Shown here: positions 1-6,717 of the stretch, piece after piece
How positions within the stretch are numbered: the first letter of the stretch is position 1
How the letters are laid out: each line of letters starts with the position of its first letter
Source of the DNA: Gallionellaceae bacterium UBA6222
Lineage (GTDB): Bacteria > Pseudomonadota > Gammaproteobacteria > Burkholderiales > Gallionellaceae
Length of the DNA stretch: 11,831 nucleotides
Reading direction: 5' to 3'
Assembly: GCA_002421915.1 (NCBI GenBank)
Contig: DISA01000026.1
Coordinates: 5,243-17,073, forward strand
The notes under the pieces: model-generated
What the model was told of the DNA's origin: nothing
The model's input: the letters and a program-made list of their open reading frames with translations, nothing else
The model's database searches: none
Program-made: the position numbers and the translations under genes

Positions 1-718
1 CGTTGATCGGTGTCGCGCCGCAGGCTTGCTCATGCGATGGAACAGGGCGCAGGCGGAGAATCTCATCGGCAGTTCTGCGGTCGATCAGTTGCGCGACTTC
101 GGCGGGCAGATAGTGCGACAGGTCGGAGCTGATGACGATCAGGGTTTCCGCGCCACCCCAGACTGCTTCCAGCACGGCGGCGACTTCCTCTGCGCTGGCG
201 TCCCCCACGGCGAGCGGAACGAGATTGAAATCCTGCAGTACGGTTTGCAGGAAGGGGAGTTGTACTTCGAGCGAGTGTTCCTGCGCATGCACCGCGTCGC
301 TCACCGCGACCTGCGGCAAGCGCGCCAGTTCGCGCATCGCGCCGGTATCCAGTTTGATTTCGCCGAGCGGGGTACTGAAAGTCGTGGCGGCAGGCAGTGC
401 CAAGCCACGCACCGCGACACGGTGGGTCGGTCCCAGCAACACCACGCGCCGGATGCGCGCAACGAGCGGGCGCAGCGTGGCGTAGGCGGAGGCCGCGATG
501 GCGCCGGAATACATGTATCCCGCATGCGGTACGATCAGTGCCTTAACACGAAACTCGCGCGGCGGTTCGTTCGCCCCCGCGCCCTCCGGGAGAGGGTTGG
601 GGAGAGGAAAGCGGGCGGGTTTTGCATCATCCAGAAAGCGGCGCAGATCAAGCGAAAGCCGCCCGGGGTCGGCGGGATAGAACGAGCCTGCGACGGCGGG
701 CGGACGGTTGGTGGACAT
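1..718 (-). CDS. amrB: MEMO-family protein (AmmeMemoRadiSam system protein B), 3'-truncated by window edge
   Basis: Reading the minus strand from the ATG at 718-716 gives 239 uninterrupted codons that run off the left edge. About 25-35 C-terminal residues are probably missing, since the family is usually 260-280 residues. Family motifs in order are PAVAGSFYPADP (residues 7-18), LIVPHAGYMYSG (61-72), LLGPTHR (94-100), EHSLEVQLPFLQ (147-158), VISSDLSHY (195-203) and ACGATPI (232-238). H65, H99 and C233 fit the metal-site His/His/Cys of human MEMO1 (H49, H81, C244). The fold is related to class III (LigB-type) extradiol dioxygenases. The bacterial function is unknown; homologues often sit with AMMECR1 and radical SAM genes, which would lie outside this window. 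A GGGAG ribosome site (725-729) precedes the start. The gene lies 69 bp downstream of mdh on the same strand, so co-transcription is plausible. Residues 37-51 are an extra Pro-rich stretch encoded by a repeat (separate entry). The family call is firm; the gene symbol follows AmmeMemoRadiSam naming and is less so. Confidence 0.9.
   Translation of the reverse strand, partial: MSTNRPPAVAGSFYPADPGRLSLDLRRFLDDAKPARFPLPNPLPEGAGANEPPREFRVKALIVPHAGYMYSGAIAASAYATLRPLVARIRRVVLLGPTHRVAVRGLALPAATTFSTPLGEIKLDTGAMRELARLPQVAVSDAVHAQEHSLEVQLPFLQTVLQDFNLVPLAVGDASAEEVAAVLEAVWGGAETLIVISSDLSHYLPAEVAQLIDRRTADEILRLRPVPSHEQACGATPIN
566..610 (-). repeat. G/C-rich palindromic repeat of the CCCTCTCCCGG type, in frame inside the MEMO gene
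   Basis: On the minus strand this stretch reads CCTCTCCCCAACCCTCTCCC followed by GGAGGGCGCGGG. It resembles a dispersed intergenic repeat common in many proteobacteria, whose usual form is CCCTCTCCC-GGAGGGAGAGGG. The core can form a short hairpin: CCCTC at 582-586 pairs with GAGGG at 592-596 across a 5-nt loop. It contributes 15 codons, F37 to E51, reading FPLPNPLPEGAGANE. That peptide is typical of translated copies of this repeat rather than of MEMO proteins, which normally have a short linker here between the first helix and the HAGY strand. The second half is degenerate (CGCGGG instead of AGAGGG), suggesting an old insertion. The repeat identity is from memory of its consensus; other copies in this genome cannot be seen. 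Confidence 0.6.
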
Positions 719-787
719 GATGCGCTCCCATAATGAATGTTGCCGATATGAGGGGGTGGCGCGGGTAAATCAAGTCCGCAGTGCTAT

Positions 788-1771
788 TTAACCCAGCAGA
801 TGCTTCACCATCTCGCGCTCGCCGAGAAGTTCCTGATAGCTATCCTGCATGTGTTTTTTGCCTGTCTCGCTGATGGGCAAGCCCTGCACGATGGTGTAAT
901 GGCCATTGCGGCAGGTGACCGGGAATCCGTACATCACGCCCTCCGGAATGCCGTAGCTGCCGTCCGACGGCACGCTCATGGTGACCCAGTCGTTGTGGTG
1001 CGAGCGCAACAACCAGTCGTGCACGTGCGCGATAGCGGAGTTTGCCGCACTCGCCGCACTGCTCAAGCCGCGCGCTTCGATCACCGCCGCACCGCGCTTT
1101 TGCACGGTCGGGATGAAGGTGTTCTCGATCCAGTCCTGGTCTTGCAGCACTTCCAGAACCTTGCGCCCGCGAATTTCGCAGTGTGATAAATCGGGATATT
1201 GCGTGCCGGAATGGTTGCCCCACACCACCATTTTCTTGATGTCCTGAATCGGCTGGAACAGTTTCAGCGCAACCTGCGCGATGGCACGGTTATGGTCGAG
1301 GCGCATCATGGCGGTGAAATTGCGCGGATCGAGGTCGGGCGCATTTTTCATGCAGATAAGCGCGTTGGTGTTGGCCGGATTGCCCACCACCAGCACCTTC
1401 ACATCGCGCGCCGCGACCTCGTTCAGGATGCGCCCCTGCTCGGTGAAGATGGCGCCATTGGCTTGCAGCAGGTCCTTGCGTTCCATACCTTTGCCGCGCG
1501 GGCGGGCGCCGACCAGAATGGCGACTTCCGCATCGCGGAAAGCGACACGCGGATCGTCGGTGGTGATGACTTGTTGCAGCATGGGGAACACGCAATCTTC
1601 CAATTCCATCGCCACGCCGCGCAAGACCTGCTGGGCCGGCGGGATGTCCAGCAGTTGCAGGATGATCGGTTGCTCGCGCCCAAGCATGTCGCCGTTGGCG
1701 ATGCGGAAGAGCATGTTGTAGCCGATCTGTCCGGCTGCGCCGGTGATTGCGACTCGGATGGGAGCTTTCAT
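788..1771 (-). CDS. mdh: Malate dehydrogenase (NAD-dependent)
   Basis: This TCA-cycle enzyme interconverts malate and oxaloacetate with NAD in the cytoplasm, supplying the oxaloacetate used by citrate synthase encoded nearby. The 327 residues are full length for the proteobacterial NAD-type MDH. The Rossmann loop GAAGQIG is at residues 11-17, with D42 expected to bind the adenosine ribose. Substrate arginines are R92 and R98 in GARPRGKGMER, with R162 in LDHNRA. N105, Q112 and N131 match cofactor or substrate positions. The proton relay is D159 with H187 (GNHS). The start ATG at 1771-1769 has GAGGA 4 nt upstream (1776-1780). K94 sits where Pro is common, probably a neutral change. The gene is transcribed away from sdhC, sharing a 177-bp control region, and is followed after 69 bp by the MEMO gene. 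No terminator is evident between those two. Confidence 0.97.
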   Translation of the reverse strand: MKAPIRVAITGAAGQIGYNMLFRIANGDMLGREQPIILQLLDIPPAQQVLRGVAMELEDCVFPMLQQVITTDDPRVAFRDAEVAILVGARPRGKGMERKDLLQANGAIFTEQGRILNEVAARDVKVLVVGNPANTNALICMKNAPDLDPRNFTAMMRLDHNRAIAQVALKLFQPIQDIKKMVVWGNHSGTQYPDLSHCEIRGRKVLEVLQDQDWIENTFIPTVQKRGAAVIEARGLSSAASAANSAIAHVHDWLLRSHHNDWVTMSVPSDGSYGIPEGVMYGFPVTCRNGHYTIVQGLPISETGKKHMQDSYQELLGEREMVKHLLG

Positions 1772-1796
1772 GGTGTCCTCACTTTGAAATGATCAA

Positions 1797-1836
1797 AAAA
1801 GTATGGCTGCAAAAGTATAGCGAGAAGAAGTATTGG
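1797..1836 (-). repeat. Three spaced ATACTT motifs upstream of mdh
   Basis: On the plus strand AAGTAT occurs at 1799-1804, 1813-1818 and 1828-1833, spaced 14 and 15 bp apart. The first two lie in nearly identical 11-mers, AAAAGTATGGC (1797-1807) and AAAAGTATAGC (1811-1821); the third is AAGTATTGG (1828-1836). On the mdh strand these read ATACTT. The middle copy overlaps the likely -10 box, so a protein bound here could affect mdh transcription. The function is an inference; A/T-rich promoter DNA can give such repeats by chance. Confidence 0.4.
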
Positions 1837-1844
1837 AAACACAA
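1814..1844 (-). promoter_or_regulatory. Candidate sigma-70 promoter for mdh
   Basis: On the minus strand TATACT (1819-1814) matches 5 of 6 bases of the -10 consensus. TTGTGT (1844-1839) is a weak -35 with a 19-bp spacer, longer than ideal. Transcription would begin near 1806, giving a leader of about 35 nt with the GAGGA ribosome site. This is pattern reading only. Confidence 0.35.
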
Positions 1845-1885
1845 CGAGTCATTATTAAATCGCCGCTGCATCATATTCCTTTTGC

Positions 1886-1914
1886 TTTTCACCCGCCATG
1901 CCGAGGTGTAGGAT
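1886..1914 (+). promoter_or_regulatory. Weak candidate promoter for the sdh operon
   Basis: TTTTCA (1886-1891) and TAGGAT (1909-1914) are separated by 17 bp. Each matches 4 of 6 bases of the sigma-70 consensus. It is the best pair I could see upstream of sdhC with near-ideal spacing, but it is weak and may need an activator or may not be the true promoter. If used, the leader would be about 28 nt. Confidence 0.22.
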
Positions 1915-1936
1915 TGCGCCATTCTGTTTTGGCGGG
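1892..1936. repeat. CGCCA/TGGCG repeats and inverted repeat before sdhC
   Basis: CCCGCCA at 1892-1898 is perfectly inverted as TGGCGGG at 1930-1936 (7 bp, 31-nt interval). A further direct copy of CGCCAT is at 1917-1922, 23 bp from the one at 1894-1899. The right arm overlaps the sdhC ribosome site (GGGAG, 1934-1938). It could be an operator, or a stem that hides the ribosome site if transcription starts upstream of 1892. Neither role is shown. Confidence 0.4.
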
Positions 1937-1938
1937 AG
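1934..1938 (+). promoter_or_regulatory. Ribosome binding site of sdhC
   Basis: GGGAG lies 10 nt before the ATG at 1949, a slightly long spacing. It shares bases with the right arm of the TGGCGGG inverted repeat, so access to it might be controlled. Confidence 0.6.
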
Positions 1939-1948
1939 ATAACAAGCG

Positions 1949-2323
1949 ATGAATAAACCACGTCCCAAGCATCTCGACTTAATCAGAATCAAGTTGCCTC
2001 TCCCGGGCTTTGTTTCCATTCTTCATCGCGCTTCGGGCGCGTTGCTGTTTCTGGCCTTGCCACTGGTGCTTGCGGCATTCGATCAAAGTCTGCGCTCAAT
2101 CGAGACTTATACCTCCCTCACTGAATACCTTGCGCATCCCCTTGTCAAAGTTTTTGTGCTCGGCATGGCTTGGGCGTTGCTGCATCATTTTTGTGCCGGG
2201 TTGCGCTATCTTGCGCTCGACCTGCATCTGTTGCACGGATTGGCGGGGTCCCGCGCCAGTAGCAAATGGGTGCTGGCCGTGAGTTTGCTGTTGACCGTGG
2301 TGGCGGGAGTTCAATTATGGTGA
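1949..2323 (+). CDS. sdhC: Succinate dehydrogenase cytochrome b556 subunit
   Basis: SdhC is one of the two inner-membrane anchor subunits of complex II; it helps hold heme b and forms part of the ubiquinone site. The 124 residues are close to the usual length (E. coli about 129). SILHRASG (23-30) contains S23 and R27, matching the quinone-site Ser and Arg of E. coli SdhC. HHFCAGLRYLALD (79-91) contains H80, the expected axial heme ligand (E. coli H84). Three membrane helices are visible at roughly 22-44, 64-90 and 107-124, and the N-terminus starts with the typical RPKHLDL segment. It is the first gene of the operon, and its stop overlaps the sdhD start by 7 nt. Confidence 0.95.
   Translation: MNKPRPKHLDLIRIKLPLPGFVSILHRASGALLFLALPLVLAAFDQSLRSIETYTSLTEYLAHPLVKVFVLGMAWALLHHFCAGLRYLALDLHLLHGLAGSRASSKWVLAVSLLLTVVAGVQLW
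2305..2309 (+). promoter_or_regulatory. Ribosome binding site fixing the sdhD start
   Basis: GGGAG lies 7 nt before the ATG at 2317, inside the end of sdhC. It supports this start over an in-frame ATG at 2266, which would add 17 residues unlike SdhD. Confidence 0.75.
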
Positions 2324-2664
2324 ATCGTATTGTCACCGGCGCGCATTTTGGCTTGAGCGACTGGCTGATCCAGCGCGTTACAGCGGTTGTGATGGCGCTT
2401 TATTTGCTTGTTATCGCCGGACTGCTGTTGTGGCAGCGATCTTTCGGCTATGACACTTGGATCGACCTTTTCTCCGGCAATATCATGCGCACGTTCTCCC
2501 TGCTGTTCCTGTTGAGCGTGTTCTATCACGCGTGGATTGGCATGCGTGACATCGTGATGGATTATGTGAAACCGGCAGGCATCCGATTACTGAGCCACGT
2601 ATTGGTGATTCTTGCGCTGTTGCTTTATACGATCTGGTCGGCGCAAATTCTGTGGGGACTCTAA
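2317..2664 (+). CDS. sdhD: Succinate dehydrogenase hydrophobic membrane anchor subunit
   Basis: SdhD is the second membrane anchor of complex II and completes the heme b and ubiquinone sites. With the start at 2317 the protein has 115 residues, the length of E. coli SdhD. HAWIGMRDIVMDYVKP (71-86) places H71, D82 and Y83 at the same numbers as the E. coli heme ligand (H71) and quinone-site residues. DWLIQR (15-20) is the usual N-terminal motif. Three hydrophobic helices lie at about 21-40, 56-77 and 90-113. The gene starts inside the end of sdhC, which suggests translational coupling, and its stop codon directly abuts the sdhA start. Confidence 0.95.
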   Translation: MVNRIVTGAHFGLSDWLIQRVTAVVMALYLLVIAGLLLWQRSFGYDTWIDLFSGNIMRTFSLLFLLSVFYHAWIGMRDIVMDYVKPAGIRLLSHVLVILALLLYTIWSAQILWGL

Positions 2665-4428
2665 ATGGCTATAAGTAAAAGAACGTTTGACGTGGTGGTG
2701 GTGGGCGCGGGAGGTGCCGGGATGCGTGCGGCGTTGACACTTTCCGAGGCCGGCCTGAAAGTCGCCGTGTTGTCCAAGGTCTTTCCGACCCGGTCACACA
2801 CTGTCGCGGCGCAGGGCGGCATCGCCGCTTCATTGGGTAACGTCAACGAGGACAACTGGCACTGGCATATGTACGACACCGTGAAAGGTTCGGACTACCT
2901 CGGTGATCAGGATGCCATCGAATATATGTGCCGCGCCGCGCCGGAAGTCGTGTACGAACTTGAGCACTTCGGCATGCCGTTCGATCGCCTGGACAGCGGC
3001 AAGATCTATCAGCGCCCGTTCGGCGGGCATATGCAGGATTACGGCAAGAACCCGGTGCCGCGCGCCTGTGCCGCCGCCGACCGCACCGGGCATGCGCTAC
3101 TGCACACCTTGTACCAGCAGAACGTCAAGGCCAACACCAACTTCTTCGTCGAATGGATGGCGCTCGACCTGATCCGCGATGGGGACGGCGATGTGCTCGG
3201 CGTTGTGGCGATGGAGATCGAAACGTCCGAGGTGATGATCCTGCAAGCGCGTGCGACGCTGTTTGCCACCGGCGGTGCAGGCCGTATTTTTCAAGCCAGC
3301 ACCAATGCCTACATCAACACCGGCGACGGACTCGGCATGGCAGCGCGTGCCGGCATTCCGCTGGAAGACATGGAGTTCTTCCAGTTCCACCCGACCGGTG
3401 TGTACGGGGCGGGCGTGCTGATCACCGAGGGCGTGCGCGGCGAGGGCGGCTATCTGGTGAACAAGGATGGCGAACGCTTCATGCCGCGCTATGCGCCTTC
3501 CGCCAAGGACCTGGCCAGCCGCGACGTGGTGTCGCGCGCGATGGCGACCGAAATCAAGGAAGGGCGCGGTTGTGGTCCCAACGCCGACCATATCCTGCTC
3601 AAGCTGGATCACCTGGGCGATGAAGTTATTCGCCACCGTCTGCCGGGCATCCGCGATATCGCCCTCAAATTCGCCCATGTCGATCCGGCCAAAGCACCGA
3701 TCCCGGTGGTGCCCACCGCGCATTACATGATGGGCGGCATTCCGACCAACTATCACGGGCAGGTCGTCGCGCCGCACGGCACCGCGCCGGAAGATGTGGT
3801 GCAGGGTTTTTATGCAGTGGGCGAATGCGCTTGCGTGTCGGTGCATGGCGCCAACCGCCTTGGTTGCAATTCGCTGCTCGACCTGATCGTGTTCGGGCGT
3901 TCCGCTGCGCGCCAGATTATTGAAGACCTCAAGCAAACCCCCAACCCGAAACCCTTGCCTGCCGATGCGGCAGATCGCCCGCTGGCGCGGCTGGCACGCT
4001 TGGAGAATCAGAAGAATGGCGAGCATGTTGCGGATGTGTACGACGCGATGCGCCAAACGATGCAGACCCATTGCGGTGTGTTCCGTTTTCCCGATCTGAT
4101 GGCGGAAGGCGTGAGCAAGATCCGCGAAGTGGCGGCGCGTTCGCGCAACACCGGAATTACGGACAAGAGCAAGGTTTTCAACACCGCGCGGGTCGAAGCG
4201 CTGGAGCTCGACAACCTGATCGAGGTTGCGCAAGCCACCATGACCGCAGCCGAAGCGCGCAAGGAAAGCCGTGGAGCGCATGCGCGGGCGGATTTCCCCG
4301 AACGGGACGACAAAAACTGGCTTAAACATTCTTTGTACTACAGTGAAGGCCATCGGCTCGACTACAAGCCGGTGCGGCTGAAACCGCTGACGGTGGAGTC
4401 GTTCCCGCTCAAGGCACGCGTGTACTAG
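2665..4428 (+). CDS. sdhA: Succinate dehydrogenase flavoprotein subunit
   Basis: SdhA oxidises succinate to fumarate on the cytoplasmic face of complex II and passes electrons from FAD to SdhB. The 587 residues match the family (E. coli 588). VVVVGAGGAGMRAAL near residue 10 is the FAD-binding Rossmann motif. H45 in RSHTVAAQGGI is the histidine that carries covalent FAD. Active-site residues are visible as H242 (FHPTG), T254/E255 (LITEG), R286 (LASRDVVSR), H353 (TAHYMMGG) and R398 (HGANRLG). The C-terminal domain ends normally in KARVY. GGGGA (2654-2657 plus A2658) lies 6 nt before the ATG, which follows the sdhD stop with no gap. The sdhE factor that attaches the FAD is encoded two genes downstream. 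Long open frames on the opposite strand here are by-products of GC-rich codon use. Confidence 0.98.
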   Translation: MAISKRTFDVVVVGAGGAGMRAALTLSEAGLKVAVLSKVFPTRSHTVAAQGGIAASLGNVNEDNWHWHMYDTVKGSDYLGDQDAIEYMCRAAPEVVYELEHFGMPFDRLDSGKIYQRPFGGHMQDYGKNPVPRACAAADRTGHALLHTLYQQNVKANTNFFVEWMALDLIRDGDGDVLGVVAMEIETSEVMILQARATLFATGGAGRIFQASTNAYINTGDGLGMAARAGIPLEDMEFFQFHPTGVYGAGVLITEGVRGEGGYLVNKDGERFMPRYAPSAKDLASRDVVSRAMATEIKEGRGCGPNADHILLKLDHLGDEVIRHRLPGIRDIALKFAHVDPAKAPIPVVPTAHYMMGGIPTNYHGQVVAPHGTAPEDVVQGFYAVGECACVSVHGANRLGCNSLLDLIVFGRSAARQIIEDLKQTPNPKPLPADAADRPLARLARLENQKNGEHVADVYDAMRQTMQTHCGVFRFPDLMAEGVSKIREVAARSRNTGITDKSKVFNTARVEALELDNLIEVAQATMTAAEARKESRGAHARADFPERDDKNWLKHSLYYSEGHRLDYKPVRLKPLTVESFPLKARVY

Positions 4429-4438
4429 GAGTTATGAG

Positions 4439-5134
4439 ATGAAATTCAGAATCTACCGCTACAACCCGGAGGCTGACACGGCTCCCTATATGCAGGATTT
4501 TGATCTCGACCTGCAAGCGGGTGATGCGATGTTGCTGGATGCGCTGATGCTGCTGCGCCAGCAGGACGACAGCATCGGCTTCCGCAAATCCTGCCGCGAA
4601 GGGGTGTGCGGCTCGGATGCAATGAACATCAACGGGCGCAATGGGCTGGCCTGCATCACACCCCTGTCTTCGCTTAAACAACCGATCGAGATCCGGCCGT
4701 TGCCGGGTTTGCCGGTGATTCGCGACCTGATTGTGGATATGGCGCAATTTTTCAAACAGTATCACTCGATCAAGCCGTATCTCATCAACAACGACCCGCC
4801 ACCGGAGACCGAGCGTCTGCAATCACCCAAGGACAGGGCGGAGCTGGATGGATTGTACGAGTGCATCCTGTGCGGCTGCTGCACCACGGCCTGTCCCTCG
4901 TTCTGGTGGAATCCGGATAAATTTGTCGGCCCTTCCGGCCTGCTGCAGGCTTACCGTTTTCTTGCCGATACACGCGACCAGGCGACTGCGGAGCGCTTGG
5001 ATAATCTGGAGGATCCATACCGCTTGTTTCGCTGCCACAGCATCATGAACTGCGTCGATGTCTGTCCAAAAGAGTTGAACCCGACTGAAGCCATCGGCAA
5101 GATCAAGGATATGATGGTCAAGAGAGTGGTATGA
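4439..5134 (+). CDS. sdhB: Succinate dehydrogenase iron-sulfur subunit
   Basis: SdhB carries electrons from SdhA to ubiquinone through three iron-sulfur clusters. All ligands are visible. The [2Fe-2S] set is C52, C57, D60 and C72, in SCREGVCGSD and GLACIT; the Asp ligand is as in E. coli. The [4Fe-4S] set is C142, C145, C148 and C209. The [3Fe-4S] set is C152, C199 and C205. PSFWWNPDKFVGP (153-165) contains the tryptophan expected near the quinone. The 231 residues are normal. AGGAG (4427-4431) overlaps the sdhA stop and lies 7 nt before the ATG. The last bases overlap sdhE (ATGA). Confidence 0.98.
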   Translation: MKFRIYRYNPEADTAPYMQDFDLDLQAGDAMLLDALMLLRQQDDSIGFRKSCREGVCGSDAMNINGRNGLACITPLSSLKQPIEIRPLPGLPVIRDLIVDMAQFFKQYHSIKPYLINNDPPPETERLQSPKDRAELDGLYECILCGCCTTACPSFWWNPDKFVGPSGLLQAYRFLADTRDQATAERLDNLEDPYRLFRCHSIMNCVDVCPKELNPTEAIGKIKDMMVKRVV

Positions 5135-5397
5135 GCAAGCGTGATGTATCCTGTACCACCGATCCTGTCTATCTGCAGCGTGTGCGCTGGCGTTGTAGGC
5201 GCGGGCTGCTGGAGCTGGATATCGTGTTGGGTCGTTTCATTGATAAGTGTTACCTGTCATTGGATGAAGCACAGCGTACAACTTTTGATGAGATGCTTGA
5301 TTTGCCGGATACCGAGTTCTGGGATTTGATTACGGGTAACAGGGAGCCGATACACCCGCAGCAGCGCGCTGTATTGGAAAGTCTTCAGGAAGTTTGA
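5131..5397 (+). CDS. sdhE: SdhE, FAD assembly factor for succinate dehydrogenase
   Basis: SdhE (YgfY/Sdh5 family, DUF339) is a small soluble factor that helps attach FAD covalently to the histidine of SdhA. The 88 residues are typical. The signature RGLLE motif is at residues 24-28, followed by the usual acidic and aromatic segments (MLDLPDTEFWDLITG). It starts in an ATGA overlap with sdhB, so translation is probably coupled to its target complex. This position between sdhB and gltA is common in beta- and gammaproteobacteria. Confidence 0.93.
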   Translation: MSKRDVSCTTDPVYLQRVRWRCRRGLLELDIVLGRFIDKCYLSLDEAQRTTFDEMLDLPDTEFWDLITGNREPIHPQQRAVLESLQEV

Positions 5398-5413
5398 TCT
5401 AGTCGAGGAAAAA

Positions 5414-6703
5414 ATGGAAAGCAAGCGCGTAGCAACACTAACTCTGGATGATGGTCGCAGTATCGAGTTTCCCATTCTGTCAGGCACCCTGGGGCCTGAT
5501 GTGATCGATATCCGGACTTTGGGCAAGCTGGGCGTATTTACCTATGATCCGGCTTTCTTTGCGACATCGAGTTGCACCTCGGAAATTACCTTCATCGATG
5601 GCGATGCCGGGTTGCTCTACTATCGTGGCTACCCCATAGAACAATTGGCGGAGCAATCAGATTTTCTCGAAGTGAGCTATTTGTTGCTCAATGGTGAGTT
5701 GCCCGATGCAGCGCAAAAGGCCGAGTTTGTTTCACGCATCACGCATCACACCATGGTGCACGAACAGTTGGCACGATTCTTCATGGGTTTTCGCCGTGAT
5801 GCGCACCCGATGGCGGTGATGGTGGGCGTGGTGGGGGCGCTGTCCGCGTTCTATCACGATTCACTCGATATAACCAATCCAAAACATCGCGCTATCTCGG
5901 CGCAGCGCCTGCTGGCCAAGGTGCCAACCATTGCCGCGATGGCGCATAAATACCACGTTGGCGAGCCGTTCATGTACCCAAGGAACCAGTTCAGTTATGT
6001 GGAAAATTTCATGCATATGATGTTTGCCACTCCTGCCGAGGAATATGTACCGAACCCGGTTCTGGTACGCGCGCTGGAGCGTATCCTTATCTTGCACGCC
6101 GACCACGAACAGAACGCTTCCACTTCCACTGTGCGTTTGGCCGGTTCCAGCGGAGCCAACCCTTTTGCCTGTATCGCGTCCGGCATCGCCGCTTTGTGGG
6201 GGCCGGCACACGGTGGTGCCAACGAGGCGGCATTAAAAATGCTGGAAGAGATTGGTGATGTATCGCGTGTCGAAGAATATGTGCAGGGGGTGAAGGACAA
6301 GAAATACCGCCTGATGGGATTTGGACACCGCGTCTATAAAAATATGGACCCGCGTGCAAACGTGATGCGCCAGACCTGTTATGAGGTGCTGAAGGAGCTG
6401 AAGCTGGAGAACGACCCCTTGTTCCAGCTGGCGATGGCCCTCGAAAAAACAGCGCTGGCCGATCCTTATTTCATCGAGCGCAAACTGTATCCGAATGTGG
6501 ATTTCTATTCCGGCATCGTGCTGCGCGCGCTGGGTATCCCGACCAATATGTTCACCGTCATTTTTGCCGTGGCACGTACTATCGGATGGGTGTCACAATG
6601 GAACGAGATGATCGCCGATGCTGAACAGAAGATCGGTCGTCCGCGCCAGCTGTACCAAGGCCCGGTGCGCCGCGATTTTGTACCGCTGACCAAACGCTCC
6701 TGA
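5414..6703 (+). CDS. gltA: Citrate synthase (type II, hexameric class)
   Basis: GltA condenses acetyl-CoA with oxaloacetate to citrate, the entry step of the TCA cycle. The 429 residues and the N-terminal domain (about 1-60) match the type II form of Gram-negative bacteria. Catalytic residues are H266 (WGPAHGG), H305 (MGFGHRVYKN) and D363 (NVDFYSG); LHADHEQNAST (227-237) and SSGANPF (245-251) are conserved. The loop MFATPAEEY has Ala where E. coli has Cys206, a residue near its NADH-inhibition site, so NADH sensitivity may differ; this is an inference. GAGGA (5405-5409) lies 4 nt before the ATG. Gaps to sdhE (16 bp) and sucA (14 bp) suggest one operon. Confidence 0.97.
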   Translation: MESKRVATLTLDDGRSIEFPILSGTLGPDVIDIRTLGKLGVFTYDPAFFATSSCTSEITFIDGDAGLLYYRGYPIEQLAEQSDFLEVSYLLLNGELPDAAQKAEFVSRITHHTMVHEQLARFFMGFRRDAHPMAVMVGVVGALSAFYHDSLDITNPKHRAISAQRLLAKVPTIAAMAHKYHVGEPFMYPRNQFSYVENFMHMMFATPAEEYVPNPVLVRALERILILHADHEQNASTSTVRLAGSSGANPFACIASGIAALWGPAHGGANEAALKMLEEIGDVSRVEEYVQGVKDKKYRLMGFGHRVYKNMDPRANVMRQTCYEVLKELKLENDPLFQLAMALEKTALADPYFIERKLYPNVDFYSGIVLRALGIPTNMFTVIFAVARTIGWVSQWNEMIADAEQKIGRPRQLYQGPVRRDFVPLTKRS

Positions 6704-6717
6704 ATACGGATCAAATC

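Noticed and set aside
26..733. 235-codon open frame on the plus strand at the left end
   Set aside because: It is antisense to the MEMO gene, which has clear family motifs; the plus-strand protein is Arg/Gly-rich and matches nothing I recognise.
719..787. Possible separate promoter for the MEMO gene (TTGATT, 17 bp, CATATC on the minus strand)
   Set aside because: The -10 matches only 3 of 6 consensus bases; read-through from mdh explains expression equally well.
2266..2316. Upstream in-frame start for sdhD adding 17 residues
   Set aside because: The extension is unlike SdhD, while the ATG at 2317 has a well-placed GGGAG and gives the exact E. coli length and residue numbering.
3097..4353. 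418-codon open frame antisense to sdhA
   Set aside because: It is His/Arg/Ala-rich, a typical mirror of GC-rich codons in sdhA, with no family motif or sensible start context.
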